From Astrocystis sublimbata (Eukaryota; Ascomycota; Sordariomycetes; Xylariales; Xylariaceae): DNA of 64,000 nt. Location: assembly GCA_022453515.1 (NCBI GenBank), contig JAJNNY010000049.1, forward strand, positions 186,001 to 250,000. The letters are read 5' to 3'. The position numbers were made by a program, and so were the translations under genes. Positions 47,674 through 58,810 of the stretch are shown one piece after another; the stretch's first letter is position 1, and each line of letters begins with the position of its first letter. Under the pieces are notes generated by a model that was not told the DNA's origin, made no database searches, and worked only from the letters and a program-made list of their open reading frames with translations.

Positions 47674-48296
47674 TGACTGTCTGTCAATGGACTCGAGCAG
47701 GCGTTTCGCGAAATCGTTATCAGGAAGAACATTCCATTCGTCAGATATCTTGGGTCATGATACTTAGTATCACTAGATCTTGTCCGTGGATTAAAGAAAT
47801 TTGAATCAAGACAAAACGTACCTTCTAAAGAGAGTTAATCACTGTATTGTCGATGCGTTGTTAAATTGAGTAAAACCAATTACTTACAGCCTGGAGTGCA
47901 TTGATAGTCAGCCATCAGAAAAAAGTATTTGTCCAAGAGTGTTAGCGATGCTTACGTGCTAATAACCGTCAGTGTCGTTTCGCTTAGTGAGATATTCCGA
48001 TCGAAAAACACTGTAGGCTTACTCCCTATTTCAACCAGGTTGCATGTAAGTCATTCTTGACTTTCCAGAAGTTGACATCATAACAGCGCTATATTATAAC
48101 ATCCGAAACAGTGGACTTACATACTTCAGAGTGTTAAAACGAAACGTTTTGAGTGCATGACTGGTTTTATTTACTTACATCCTACAACTCACAACACACA
48201 TAGAGGATCAGCGCCCTATCCATTGATGACGCTATGATGAAAATACCCACAATCTATTAGACGCAGGATATTAGTAAATGCGATGTGGTCGGGGCA
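47674..48296. other. HET 5' region, possible upstream exon
   Basis: It probably holds the first exon or exons of the HET gene (see that entry). The rest is AT-rich with no gene. Confidence 0.4.
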
Positions 48297-50358
48297 TTAG
48301 TTAGTAAGATCAGTTGAGATGAGACGACTACTTACAAGCTCCGTGGAAGCAAGAGACAGCGATCCCAAAGATAGGGACTCGAGACGTTGACGGATGTCGT
48401 CAACATTTGGCCCTTTCGACGACTTGGGCGTACCTGCGAGCCAATAGCTTTCCCTTTCCGTGTCATCATCCTCATCCTCATCTATTATAAGGGTCATTCG
48501 GTCTAAGATCTCGTCAGCACGTGCACGTTCTTTTCCAGATGTTAGTAGCTTAGGCTGGAGGGTTTTCTGATTCGCAAGTGAATCTCCTGATTCATCTTCG
48601 ATCACGATTGATGGCAGTCCATGCGAGGGCGGAAAGTCAACCTTGGGGATTCGTGGACCATTGATGATCTTGGTGATGGAGCTATCGCGTTCGAAGGGCA
48701 GAGTATTGTCCTGAGTCAAGTCCGCATGTGTCCCTAGTCGTTGCGGTAACTTGACTACTAGAAGTTGATCTCTGATGAGCTCGAGCAGATCACCCAGTGC
48801 AGTACTCCCCGGAGCACAGATGGGGTCTTCAGCCATGTGCTTGATCCACTCGACTGCAACATCGTGAACTCTCGCCTCTGGCTTCCCGATCTCGTTCTCC
48901 TTGATGACGTAAAATCTCGAGTTGTCTAAGTCCTTGTACTCAAGTCCTTTGTTGAAGCGGTTGAGCTCATCCGGACCATACATCAGCCAAACCATAAACT
49001 CAAGAGTGATGCAACCCAGTGCCCAGATGTCGTACAGACGTGATCTCCTCTTTCCAGACTGGTCCGGCACTAACAGACTGGTGCCCTGAGTGTAAGCCTC
49101 TTCTGGAGGTTCGTATCTCCGCGTACCCCATTTGGTCGTAGTTCTTCTACTTCGCATTTCCGTGACTTTGTAATGTTGCTTTGCAAGCCCCCAATCCCCG
49201 ATTTTCAAAACGCCCATACTATGGCCATTCTCGTCTTTGAACCATAGTATGTTCTCGGGTTTTAGATCTCCATGACGGAAGTTAGGACCAGACTCGGGGT
49301 TATGGGCTTTGTTGATTGCCTTGACAAGTCCGTAGACCTGGTACATGGTATCCTTTACCAACTGAGTCGTCAAGGCCGGTCTCCTGAAGCTTTTCCACAG
49401 GTGTCGCAAGTTCCCACCACTAGCCCACTCAAGCATGAGATAGTGGTTTTCAGATCCTGGACGACCTCGCCGAAACGCCTTATAGAACTCGACGATATGA
49501 GGCTGCTTGAGGTGATTCATTTTCCTTAGTGCGTCGGCTTCACGACCCCAAATGTTCAAAACGTTCTGTCGATCATCCTTGTTCCTCACTGCAAGTTCTT
49601 TGATAGCGACAAACTTGGGACATTGGAATTGCTGCGAAAATCAAGTTATTATGTATCAAAATATAAACGAACAACGACACAAGCTAGTTTGATTCACTTA
49701 CTGCATCACCGGGTTTGATGAGGTGAGACTTATAGATCTCGTACTTGGTGACCTGACCAAAGTTTCCACTGTCACTGTCGGAGTACTTCTTCGTGAACGG
49801 TAGCACACAAAGATCTTCGAGGTTTGCGGGGGATTGACTAATATCGAACACAGGAGTAAGAAACAGCCATTGTTTCTTACAGAACTCGCCTATTCTGCGA
49901 GAATCCCATATTTGGGTATCCCCTTCGCTGGGCGAGGGAAACCCCAGGTCTTCATCGTATTCGAAGTCTTCAGTTTCATCCTCGTCTTGAGGCTGGGACT
50001 GGGGGGATCCCACGCCTCTCTGAAAAAATGTATCCATCCCGACTGGTAGTGTACTATCAGAGATACCAGCGTTCACGAGTTGCTGTATCCCCAATCGTAA
50101 ATCCTCGTCCTCCAGCCAAGACATAACAGCTGCAGCAAAGGTTTTCCTGAAATTCCCTTCCAAAATTGATTGTGCCAGGGAACGTGCTGTTAGGATCTCT
50201 TCCTTGGGAATTCGCTTCCTCCCTTGAAATGCTCGCATTATACTTATCTCGGTAATGAGGGTATCAATGACACCCTCCGGTAAGAATTCAGACGGTCGCT
50301 GATCAAACTCACTCTCAACAAGCGCATTTTGGATCCTAGTGAAGAGTTGGCTAGACAT
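48297..50358 (-). CDS. Protein kinase with fungal N-terminal domain
   Basis: Exons 50358-49702 and 49631-48297, joined by a 70-bp intron that falls inside the kinase ATP site, give about 663 aa. The kinase core is complete: glycine loop GNFGQV, VAIKEL (Lys), RHGDLKPENILWF (HGD in place of HRD), IGDWGLAK (DWG in place of DFG) and RRYEPPEE. The N-terminal about 200 residues have an acidic insert (DEDETEDFEYDEDLG) and end with a segment KKQWLFLTPVFD...LCVLPF that resembles the neighbouring kinase at 51775-54171. A GTAAGT donor near 48333 with acceptor near 48255 could replace the last residues with a different short tail. Substrate unknown. Confidence 0.85.
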
Positions 50359-51774
50359 GACATTGAAAACTTATTGAAAGTCGGATCTTGAAATTGTGCA
50401 ATAATGTGCTATCGAGAGATCGATGGTCTGCATTTAACTCACAAACCAATAATTGGGATCACAGCGCCCTTTAAATCACAAACCCTGTTCCATATATGCA
50501 GCCACAATATGCGATATCTGCGGATAGCTACATGAATTTGGGGCCTACAAAGCAATACTTGAGGCAGGCTGTGGTGATGCACTGGCAAGGGTCCACTGGA
50601 TGATACTGGGCGTTGCCTCAATCTCGTGCATGCCTGCCGCCACGAAGCTGAATCTTCAAAAGTACCCTCGGCTGACGATCGACAGTTATGCTGCGGTAGG
50701 CTTTCTTGGCACCCACTAGTCCCGCTACACCTCGCAGTCCTCACCACATTGTCGCTTTTCAGTTGGATGCCTATGCCTTTCGCACTCTTCGATCTCATCC
50801 TGAAAGTGTCTGCGTATTAGCATTGAACTATATATACAAGATTCTGAACATAAAGTACCTTCGACAGGTCACGCGAGGCCCAGATATTGTAAGTGTTATG
50901 AACCATCTGCATATTTAGTAGAGGCTTTCAACCTGAGTGACCAGATAACATACGTGGACACTGAACGCTTTGGAGCCAAATGTAGATTTCAGTTTTTGCG
51001 CCAATTTGGCCGAGTCAATGTTGGTTACCGGAATGCTTTGCGGACCCCGTGAATTCCGTCTGGTTCGCGAAAAGGGGATATGCATTATGTCATGTATTAA
51101 TAGAGTGTTAATGCAATGATAGCTCGAGGTTTCTGTAAGTTGGGTTTGCTGTTCCTTGAAGGCGAGTTAAGACTATAGATATGAATTGCACGAAGCCTAT
51201 ATATCTCAGCAGTTTTTCCACTTCTTGGTTTCTCAAGGCGTGCCATGCCTGGCGTGGGCGCAAACCGGTCACGAGCTGAAACTTTCTACACAGCGCCACT
51301 GAAAAGTACATCCTTCGAGTCTTCGTGATTGGCCGTGCAAAAATAGAAACAGGTTCAAATCAGCCGCTGCACCTGACGGCTTCCACCTAGCGAAAAGGGC
51401 AAGATCGCCGATGTCGTGTGCAGGTGTTTACGCAAGTCCGACAATCCCGGCTCAACTGTGAGTCTGGGAGACGGCCATGGCGGATCTCTGCGTTAAGGTC
51501 GCATAGATGGCGTTTTTACCTTACCGGGAGGTCGGCGGCTAAGCAATGGCCCCCAAAGAACGGTCTATGGGCGTAGCAAATGGCCTCATTCCGAAAATAC
51601 GCCTTGCTATATATGCCCACAGGCCTCGGCTTCATTGCTCGCCACCGAGGCCGTATTGTTTGTCACATAGTTGATTAAATCATTCATTCGTAACCAAATA
51701 CGGAACATACAGCTATCCGCCGCAGCAAGGCTTGCGAAGTTCCGAACTGATTGCTGTCCGCTTACAGATTTGCC
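50359..51774. other. Divergent region between two kinase genes
   Basis: 1.4 kb between divergent starts. The minus-strand frame at 50439-50798 has low-complexity composition and no motifs. No supported gene. Confidence 0.5.
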
Positions 51775-54171
51775 ATGGATCTCTGGAAGCATGGCCATGG
51801 AGGAGTCACTGTACCACTAGTCAGCCCCAGGCCTATTGCTAACCAAACAACGCTGGATCCCCATGGTCCAAGCATCGATTCATCGGACAGTCATTCATAT
51901 ACAATCGAGGATAAAGCTACTCTACGCAATCGTGCACATTGGTTTTCGGATATCATGCTTACCGAAGGTGGGAGTAGAGTAAGCGTTGCATCGTAAGGCA
52001 TACTGAACCACCCTCGACTAACACTCAATGTGACGCAGATGTCCCGCATTGGCCCTGTGACTTGGCTGCAGAATCGGCTGTCTGAAGCAGCCGACACAGT
52101 GCTTTTAGCACTCAACACACGCCCAAATGGACGCACTGAACCCCCAATCACTTTTGACGCAAGTTCGCAAGAGCGTCTCTCCAAATTTGGCTCCCATGGA
52201 AAGACTGGAACCAGCCTCACAGGTCACGATGTTTCACGCTCTAGGCTACAAGCGAAGATTTGCCAGCAAATTCGGAAAAACTACAACGAAGAAGCCAAGG
52301 CCTGGTTCCTACCTTTTCCAATGCTGGTGCGGCTCTTGAACCGTAAGGTTGTGGAACGTCAGCTTGCTAGATCAGACTCATTCCTTGAGAAAAAGTCACA
52401 AAACGTTCTTGAGCGACTAAGGTTCCAATTTCCAAGAGACAACACGAGACCGGAAGCCATACGTGCCCAAGCAGGGATTATAATTGGAGATTTTGATCAA
52501 CTTTCACTGACAAATGCAATTCGACATTGGAATGGCAGGTCAGATCGAGATGATTCGGTACATAAGAAATCTTATCTGAAGATTATGGCCATTCTCATCT
52601 TGATAGAAAGACCGTTTAGGATCAAGCTCTTCATTGAGGAAGAGATCTGCGATCAAGATCTTCCACTTGTTCTATGTGAACAAGATCCAACGTCCGCCAT
52701 ACCCAGGGAACTTCGCAAAAAAGATTCACTCCATGTGCGGTTGAAATGTTTCGAAGGCTGGTCGGACGCTACAGTCGTGAGGTTTGAACAAAGTCAGTGG
52801 TCGCTTCTCGCACCTGGATTTGAGACCGCAAAAAGAAAAGATGTCCCTCATTACAAGTTCGATCGGAAAAGGATCCTGCCATTCAAATCTATCAAGAACA
52901 CCGCACAAAGGGGGGGTGGGTTTAGTCTAGTGCGTAAGGTTGAGATTCATCGAAGCCATCATGCCTTCACCAGCAGCAAAGTGAGTACCTCGTCCTGCCC
53001 GAGAACCCTTGCTCTTACCATCATACACGACGATAAGGCACTATGCGCAAGATGCTAAGTCGAATAGATATCTGGGCAATTCTTCGCCATCAAAGAGCTT
53101 AAGGGCTCACAGAGCCAAAACATGTTCAAGAGGGAGGTTGCAGCACTGAAGAGACTAAGTGGCGACGCTCATCCCTATCTCATTTCTCTACTTGGGACCT
53201 ACGAGATAGATGGAACATACAGTCTCATTTTTCCCTGGGCAGAAGGGGATCTATCTCAATATTGGCAGCAAGAACGAGGGCTGGTGGAAAAATCAAAGAA
53301 GCATCTCAGGTGGATATCTAAGCAGTGCCAGGGAATTGCTGAAGGTCTCTCATACATACACCGACTTGAGACAACATCTGGGAGCTCCCTGATTGATCAC
53401 GGCTTTCTCCCGGCATTCATACAGGAGTCTGGTATGGCGGGACCTGATACCCACAGAAGAGCGACAACAACGAAGCTCCGTCTGTTTGGTTTACACGGAG
53501 ACTTAAAACCGCAGAACATTCTGTGGTTCCCAGATTACAGCAGCCCGATTGGTAGAATGAGGGGACTGCTGAAGATCACTGACTTTGGGTTTGCAGAGTT
53601 CAGTATTGACGAAACCATGAACAGTCGGCCAGAAGATCGCGCCATCAATCTGACATATCATCCACCCGAATCCAAACTGAACACTGATGTTATCGGCTGT
53701 TCATACGACATCTGGTCTCTGGGATGTGTCTATCTAGGGTTCATTGCATGGTGGCTTAGTGGCCACGATAGCATTGTGACGTTCTTCACTAGTCGATTGC
53801 AGCGTCCTGTCGATTTGAATCCATGGACGGATGTTAGCTACAAAAGCGATGCCTTCTTTGAAATTGCACTGAACCATAAGACTGGCCATCTTAGTGCCAA
53901 CGTCAAACAATCTGTTACAAAGGTTTGTGTTTGTGTTCCGTACTATATAATACTTCTGACACCTTTCTAGTTTCTTGATGAGATGAAACATTCGATCCGG
54001 CGCCGGCGAATCCGAAAGTTTTTGATCGGCTTTCTGGAACTGATTCAAGATCACATGCTAGTGGTTGAAAATCAAATGAATAGGGGCTCAGGTCCTCATC
54101 GCAAAAGCTCCACGAACGTTGCACTGGCACTGGAAACCATGCGCAGTGATCAAGGTTGGATTGATACTTAA
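51775..54171 (+). CDS. Protein kinase with long N-terminal domain
   Basis: Four exons (51775-51978, 52039-52980, 53068-53922, 53971-54171) give 733 aa. The first about 370 residues hold a domain ending RFEQSQWSLLAPGFETAKRK and then RILPFKSI. Next comes the kinase: GGGFSLVRKV, FAIKELKG (Lys, created by splicing the 87-bp intron 52981-53067), LHGDLKPQNILWF, ITDFGFAEF and TYHPPESK, then CSYDIWSLGCVYLGF. HGD replaces HRD, as in the neighbour. The intron before the Lys lies at nearly the same place as in the kinase at 48297-50358, which supports common ancestry. A C-terminal basic and helical tail follows (RRRRIRKFLIGFLELIQDHM). Role unknown. Confidence 0.87.
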
Positions 54172-54343
54172 GTACTTAACATAATTAGCTTCCTGACCCG
54201 GCAATCTAACACCTTGACATCAGATAGTAAGTCTGATGAACCTAGGTAGTGTAATACAATATTCTATAACAAACATGTTTGAAGTTTATTTTGAGATTCC
54301 CATGACAATGCAAGGCGAACGAAAGCATAATCACGTACCTCAA

Positions 54344-57300
54344 TCATTCTGGCTGATGCATCTTCTCCTTTTCAATAACGAAAATTCCAAAGCGACTAAC
54401 CCCCGCCTCATTCTCTCCTCCGTATGTCTTTCCCTCCTCGTCCGGTAAGTTTCCCCAACCCATCCAGAAGTGAGCATCAGGACCCCCCGGTATAGGGTCG
54501 GTGGCATCTGGGGCTAGCTCATTAAAAATGTTGCCGCCGAAAAGGAGAGCGGCGACAGATGCTATGGTAGTAGGACTGCGCGGCAGTACGTTGGCGGGAG
54601 GGCTCAACACCCAGCCGGTGACGAATAGAATGAGCGAAGTAGCTAGTAGTGCGACCAGAATATGCGTGGATGTCGCGTCCTGGACAACCCGATGTCTACC
54701 TTTGGCATCAGTAACAGTAGCGTTGACCGTGCGCTGGGTGTCTTCATCATCGGAAAGCCTTGGAAAAGCAAAGGTGGTCATTGTGCTATTTGGGTCATTG
54801 ACAACTCTCTCAGTTGTGGGCTGGAGCATCACTGCAAGTCGCTGCGCTGAAATGATGCCATTGTGAAGCTTGATGGCATCAATGACGTCGTCATGCTTCG
54901 ACGGGTCTCCCAGAGTTGAGGCAGGGATTGCCCAAGGAGAAGTCAGAAGCACCGCGAAAAAGGCATCGACAGCCTCGATAACATTGACTGAGAAAATGCC
55001 GAGGCCGTGCCCGCCCCAAAGCTCAAATGAACTTGCGGTAATGTTGTTAATAGTTATGTTTTTTACTGTATCTTCGAGAGGTTGCGGCGGATTACGAGCA
55101 TCCAGCTGGAATTCGGTGCCGATGTAGGTCGCGTTGACGAGGAGGGCCTCGAGGATCATCGTGCAACTAATGGCTGCAGCATGCTTCACGGAGAACGTAT
55201 TTTTTTCGCGCTCAAAATGAGCCCAGAGGTAAGTGAAAATGTTGGAATCGTCATTGGTAGCTGATATGCCAAAATAAGTTGCGTTGGGGTCTAGAAACGG
55301 ACTGCCAAGCCAGAGCGGATCAAGGCCGTCAATTCGCGGGGTGAGAAAATATTCATCCACACGGTCATGTATTGGGTGATATACGTGGACTCGGGTAGGA
55401 TCATGGGATATGCATTCCAGTTTTGGTCGAATTGCTGGGACAATAGCTGAAATAGTTGTTGCTGTGCTATCGAACTTGGGAATCTCGGTTATAGTAGCAC
55501 TAGGTTCCAAAAAGACCAGATCTTTGTATGTGAAACGGGGAAAAGAGTAGTTGCTCTGGAGGATGAGGCTGGGGATTTCCAGACATGGACTAGAAGCGTA
55601 ACCCACGCCTGTGTCGTCAACACATCCATTGAGGGTAAAGGGGTGATTGTGATTGTATTTAAGTGTCAGGAATGTTGCCGTTGGCATCTGGAGAGCTTGA
55701 AATAGGGATGCGGAAAAGTTAGTGAAAAAGGACGCAACGAGGAAAGCTGTTGTGGTACATAAAGCCCAAAAAGCTCTAACTTTGAATTGTCGAAATACTG
55801 CAAAGGGGACAGTCATGTCAAGAAACTCGAGTTGCTCAAAAACAGCTCGAGGTGTCTTCTTAACGAGAGTCATATACGGAATCAATGTTCTTATCTGGAA
55901 GTCGACAGCTGAGAAAGCCATAGATATAATCCCAAGAATGAGCGCAGGAACTATAGTCCATGCGTACTGTAGATAGGTATTAATGTTGACGTCCCCAAGG
56001 CCTTTCTCAATATTTGATTTGAGCAGAAATAACTCCAAAGTAACAATGAGGCCAATAGTACTCAAACAGAGCGTAAGTCGACAGACGGGATGCAAAATGA
56101 GAGGATACAAGGATTTCGAAGAATTTTGAGGGAAATGAGCCGATGTCCCACTATCGATTACGTGGAATTGGAAGTGTTTAGATTCTTGGGCATCGAAATA
56201 GCCACAGTAAAATCTAGAATCTGCGAGTAGATGGAGAAGCTGCTCCTTGTCTGAAGCCCCTGCATGCTGCAGTTGTATCGAAAGTTCCTCGCTATACCGA
56301 AGAATTGAAGTGAAGTCTTGGAGTGTGGCTACACCGCATGGCAGAAATCCTTTTCCGGGAACTAGGAAGACCGCGATGGCTATGAGCACTACACAGGATA
56401 CACATAAAGCCACGGTCAGTTGAGAAACCCAGCACCGTAAGATCAGACGATTTTCGTTTAAGGTGATAGATCCCAGAGTCGCAGTATGAGGAGGGGTCGG
56501 GGCCATGAGATATAGTTTTGCAAGAATTGCGCCTAGTTGCTGATAGTAGTTCTCAACTACCCTCTGTAAGACGCTAGCATCAAACAGATCGGCAGCCTGT
56601 GTCCCAGGCTCAAGCTGAGAATTTAATGCCGTGAACATGTCAGGATCAACGTCCACGGGAAGGTTCGAGATGTTAATCGACTGCCCAGTAGTCCAATCAT
56701 CGATGGCGGTAGAGATTCCTTTGTGTCGCCACAAAATATCCCAAGCTGTGACTGATCCTAGAAGGGTGCGTGATGTCCCCGGGACGGGATGAATAGACTT
56801 CGTTTGCGTAAAGTTTCGAGTCACTTGAATTTTTTCAATTGCATACTCCGGCACGCAGACAATGGTTGTCGATTGGGTGAGAATGCCAATTCTAGGATTG
56901 GTTGTTGCATCTTTGCTGAGGACAGAATCTCGACCGGCAGCTTTGGTAAAACATTCTGTATGGTAGGTCATGTTGCCAAACATCACCAGAATCCGTTTCC
57001 CCTCATCGCCCAATATTGAATCGCACTGCACTTGTTGGAACTTTGCAAATACCGTCGAGTTGCTCTGGCCTAATCTTCTTTCGAAAACCCCTGGCAGACT
57101 CGCAAGTGAAACATTGCATCTAGGTGATGATATAGTTAAGTCGAGCATCGCAGTTGCTTTTGGAACCTCGGTCATATCGCTCGTATAGTTGTGAGGCCGG
57201 TAACTTCCCGGCTGAGGGGCTATCGCTCCTGCTAATGTAACGTTGGCGGGTTTGCACTGCATTGAGTTGACCAAACCGTCAACTATCACTTGCGTTGCTG

Positions 57301-58066
57301 CGATTTCTGGGAGTTCTGTCTGCACGGACTGAAACGCATAATTTCTGGATATGCCATTCGGAAACACGAAGTCGGGGTTCTGTGACTGATGGACCATATG
57401 AATAGCAAGAGGACCCACGGGCAGAATGCCGCGTGGACTGTCAACAAACTCATCAACCAGGTTCATAGAATAGGCGACTTGAGAAACTCCTATCCACGAG
57501 AGAGTTATTAAGCCACTCGATAAGATGATCAAGACTTTGAGGGTCATCAATATCGTTAACGTGATGGACACAATGAAATCTCGGTTCCATAACGACAACC
57601 ATGTGGCGTATATAGACAATGGGGAAACGTAGTCGAGAAAAACAGTACGGCAAGGAGGTGCGTAACCCTGCGATAGACGTATCCACGGGGTCACTATTTT
57701 GCTCTGATGTTCGACACGCGCCCATAGAGCGGCTATGAGCGTCAGGAAAGCGGTTGGGCCGTACGTCCATAGGTAATGTTGACGAGAGTCTGCCGTGCCA
57801 AGTCCCTGATGTTGATTGGAGATGGCAAGCATTGACTCAATGGCAACGATGATAATGATGAAGACAGACATAAATCCAAATAAGACAGACCGACGCAGAT
57901 AAAACGGTCGCCACAATCGAGATAGTGTATTGCCGTGAGATGCATGGAAAGTATCCTGAGAGATTTTCGCCGGTCCATCGTCAGTCTGTGACTCCCCAGA
58001 GAGCTGTGAACATTCTTGACCATGGACAATATTGTTTTCAGCCGATGGATTCGTTGTCAATGACAT
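54344..58066 (-). CDS. Large multi-pass membrane protein, DUF3433 type
   Basis: Intronless, 1240 aa from the ATG at 58066. The open frame extends to 58132 but only with a GTG. A soluble N-terminus of about 50 residues is followed by WRPFYLRRSVLFGFMSVFII, the usual start of DUF3433 proteins, and by YLWTYGPTAFLTLIAALWAR. About eight or more hydrophobic segments are visible: after residue 55, near 115-210, then IAVFLVP, TIGLIVTLELFLL, ALILGIISMAF, FWALCTTTAFLVASFF, and near the C-terminus LVALLATSLILFVTGWVL. Long extracellular-type loops with many N-x-S/T sites lie between. The C-terminal GWGNLPDEEGKTYGGENEAG is typical. Biochemical role unknown; probably at the plasma membrane. Confidence 0.85.
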   Translation of the reverse strand: MSLTTNPSAENNIVHGQECSQLSGESQTDDGPAKISQDTFHASHGNTLSRLWRPFYLRRSVLFGFMSVFIIIIVAIESMLAISNQHQGLGTADSRQHYLWTYGPTAFLTLIAALWARVEHQSKIVTPWIRLSQGYAPPCRTVFLDYVSPLSIYATWLSLWNRDFIVSITLTILMTLKVLIILSSGLITLSWIGVSQVAYSMNLVDEFVDSPRGILPVGPLAIHMVHQSQNPDFVFPNGISRNYAFQSVQTELPEIAATQVIVDGLVNSMQCKPANVTLAGAIAPQPGSYRPHNYTSDMTEVPKATAMLDLTISSPRCNVSLASLPGVFERRLGQSNSTVFAKFQQVQCDSILGDEGKRILVMFGNMTYHTECFTKAAGRDSVLSKDATTNPRIGILTQSTTIVCVPEYAIEKIQVTRNFTQTKSIHPVPGTSRTLLGSVTAWDILWRHKGISTAIDDWTTGQSINISNLPVDVDPDMFTALNSQLEPGTQAADLFDASVLQRVVENYYQQLGAILAKLYLMAPTPPHTATLGSITLNENRLILRCWVSQLTVALCVSCVVLIAIAVFLVPGKGFLPCGVATLQDFTSILRYSEELSIQLQHAGASDKEQLLHLLADSRFYCGYFDAQESKHFQFHVIDSGTSAHFPQNSSKSLYPLILHPVCRLTLCLSTIGLIVTLELFLLKSNIEKGLGDVNINTYLQYAWTIVPALILGIISMAFSAVDFQIRTLIPYMTLVKKTPRAVFEQLEFLDMTVPFAVFRQFKVRAFWALCTTTAFLVASFFTNFSASLFQALQMPTATFLTLKYNHNHPFTLNGCVDDTGVGYASSPCLEIPSLILQSNYSFPRFTYKDLVFLEPSATITEIPKFDSTATTISAIVPAIRPKLECISHDPTRVHVYHPIHDRVDEYFLTPRIDGLDPLWLGSPFLDPNATYFGISATNDDSNIFTYLWAHFEREKNTFSVKHAAAISCTMILEALLVNATYIGTEFQLDARNPPQPLEDTVKNITINNITASSFELWGGHGLGIFSVNVIEAVDAFFAVLLTSPWAIPASTLGDPSKHDDVIDAIKLHNGIISAQRLAVMLQPTTERVVNDPNSTMTTFAFPRLSDDEDTQRTVNATVTDAKGRHRVVQDATSTHILVALLATSLILFVTGWVLSPPANVLPRSPTTIASVAALLFGGNIFNELAPDATDPIPGGPDAHFWMGWGNLPDEEGKTYGGENEAGVSRFGIFVIEKEKMHQPE

Positions 58067-58810
58067 TGTCGTGGTTGCGTTTTGAAGTTTGAGTACCCAG
58101 AGGCGTGAGCTTTCTGGGAGTTGCCTACACACCAGCTGCTACTTATGTCAGGGGTGGATTTCCGAATCAACCGTGGCTATACTATGCTACCTACACCAAG
58201 CCAAAGAATAAATATTTACGCAAGCAAAACCAGCAGAAGATTGAGGCGCAATCCTGCAACCCGATCCAAAGTCGTGCTTAGATTCTGCGTGGCAGTACCA
58301 ATTGGCGTAGGACTAATACGTACATTAACCTTGATTGGACAATATCCGACAGGTTCCTCCTCCTTGGCATTCCAAATCCAGCGAATCATAGACGGTCTTT
58401 TCTCGAGACAGTCCCATTGCCAGTGGCTATGCCTCATCTTACACTGTATCTTACTTGCATTTGGGTGTGCATTTGGGGGCGAGGGGCGAAGCTCGATGCC
58501 AGAGAGCGGACCCTAACCAAAAGACCCAGAAGACTTCTATGTGGTCACTCCCAATGTTACGCTGCCCATTTCATTAAATAGAGACTCAGACATTACAGGA
58601 CAGGTGTTTGAAAGGAGGCCAGAACAGGACGAACATCTTACCATACACATGGAGATCTATACCGTCCTTGTTCACGTAGTATAATTTTCTGAAAAAAAAA
58701 AAAAAAGATTCGGCGGTGCTACAATACGTATTCTAATCATATGCTGAAACAGGAGAGCCTAGATAAGCAGAAGAACAGCCCATGTTTTAAGGAACTTTTG
58801 ATTCCGAATT
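58067..58810. other. Intergenic
   Basis: No supported gene. It contains a run of 16 A at about 58692-58707. Confidence 0.5.
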
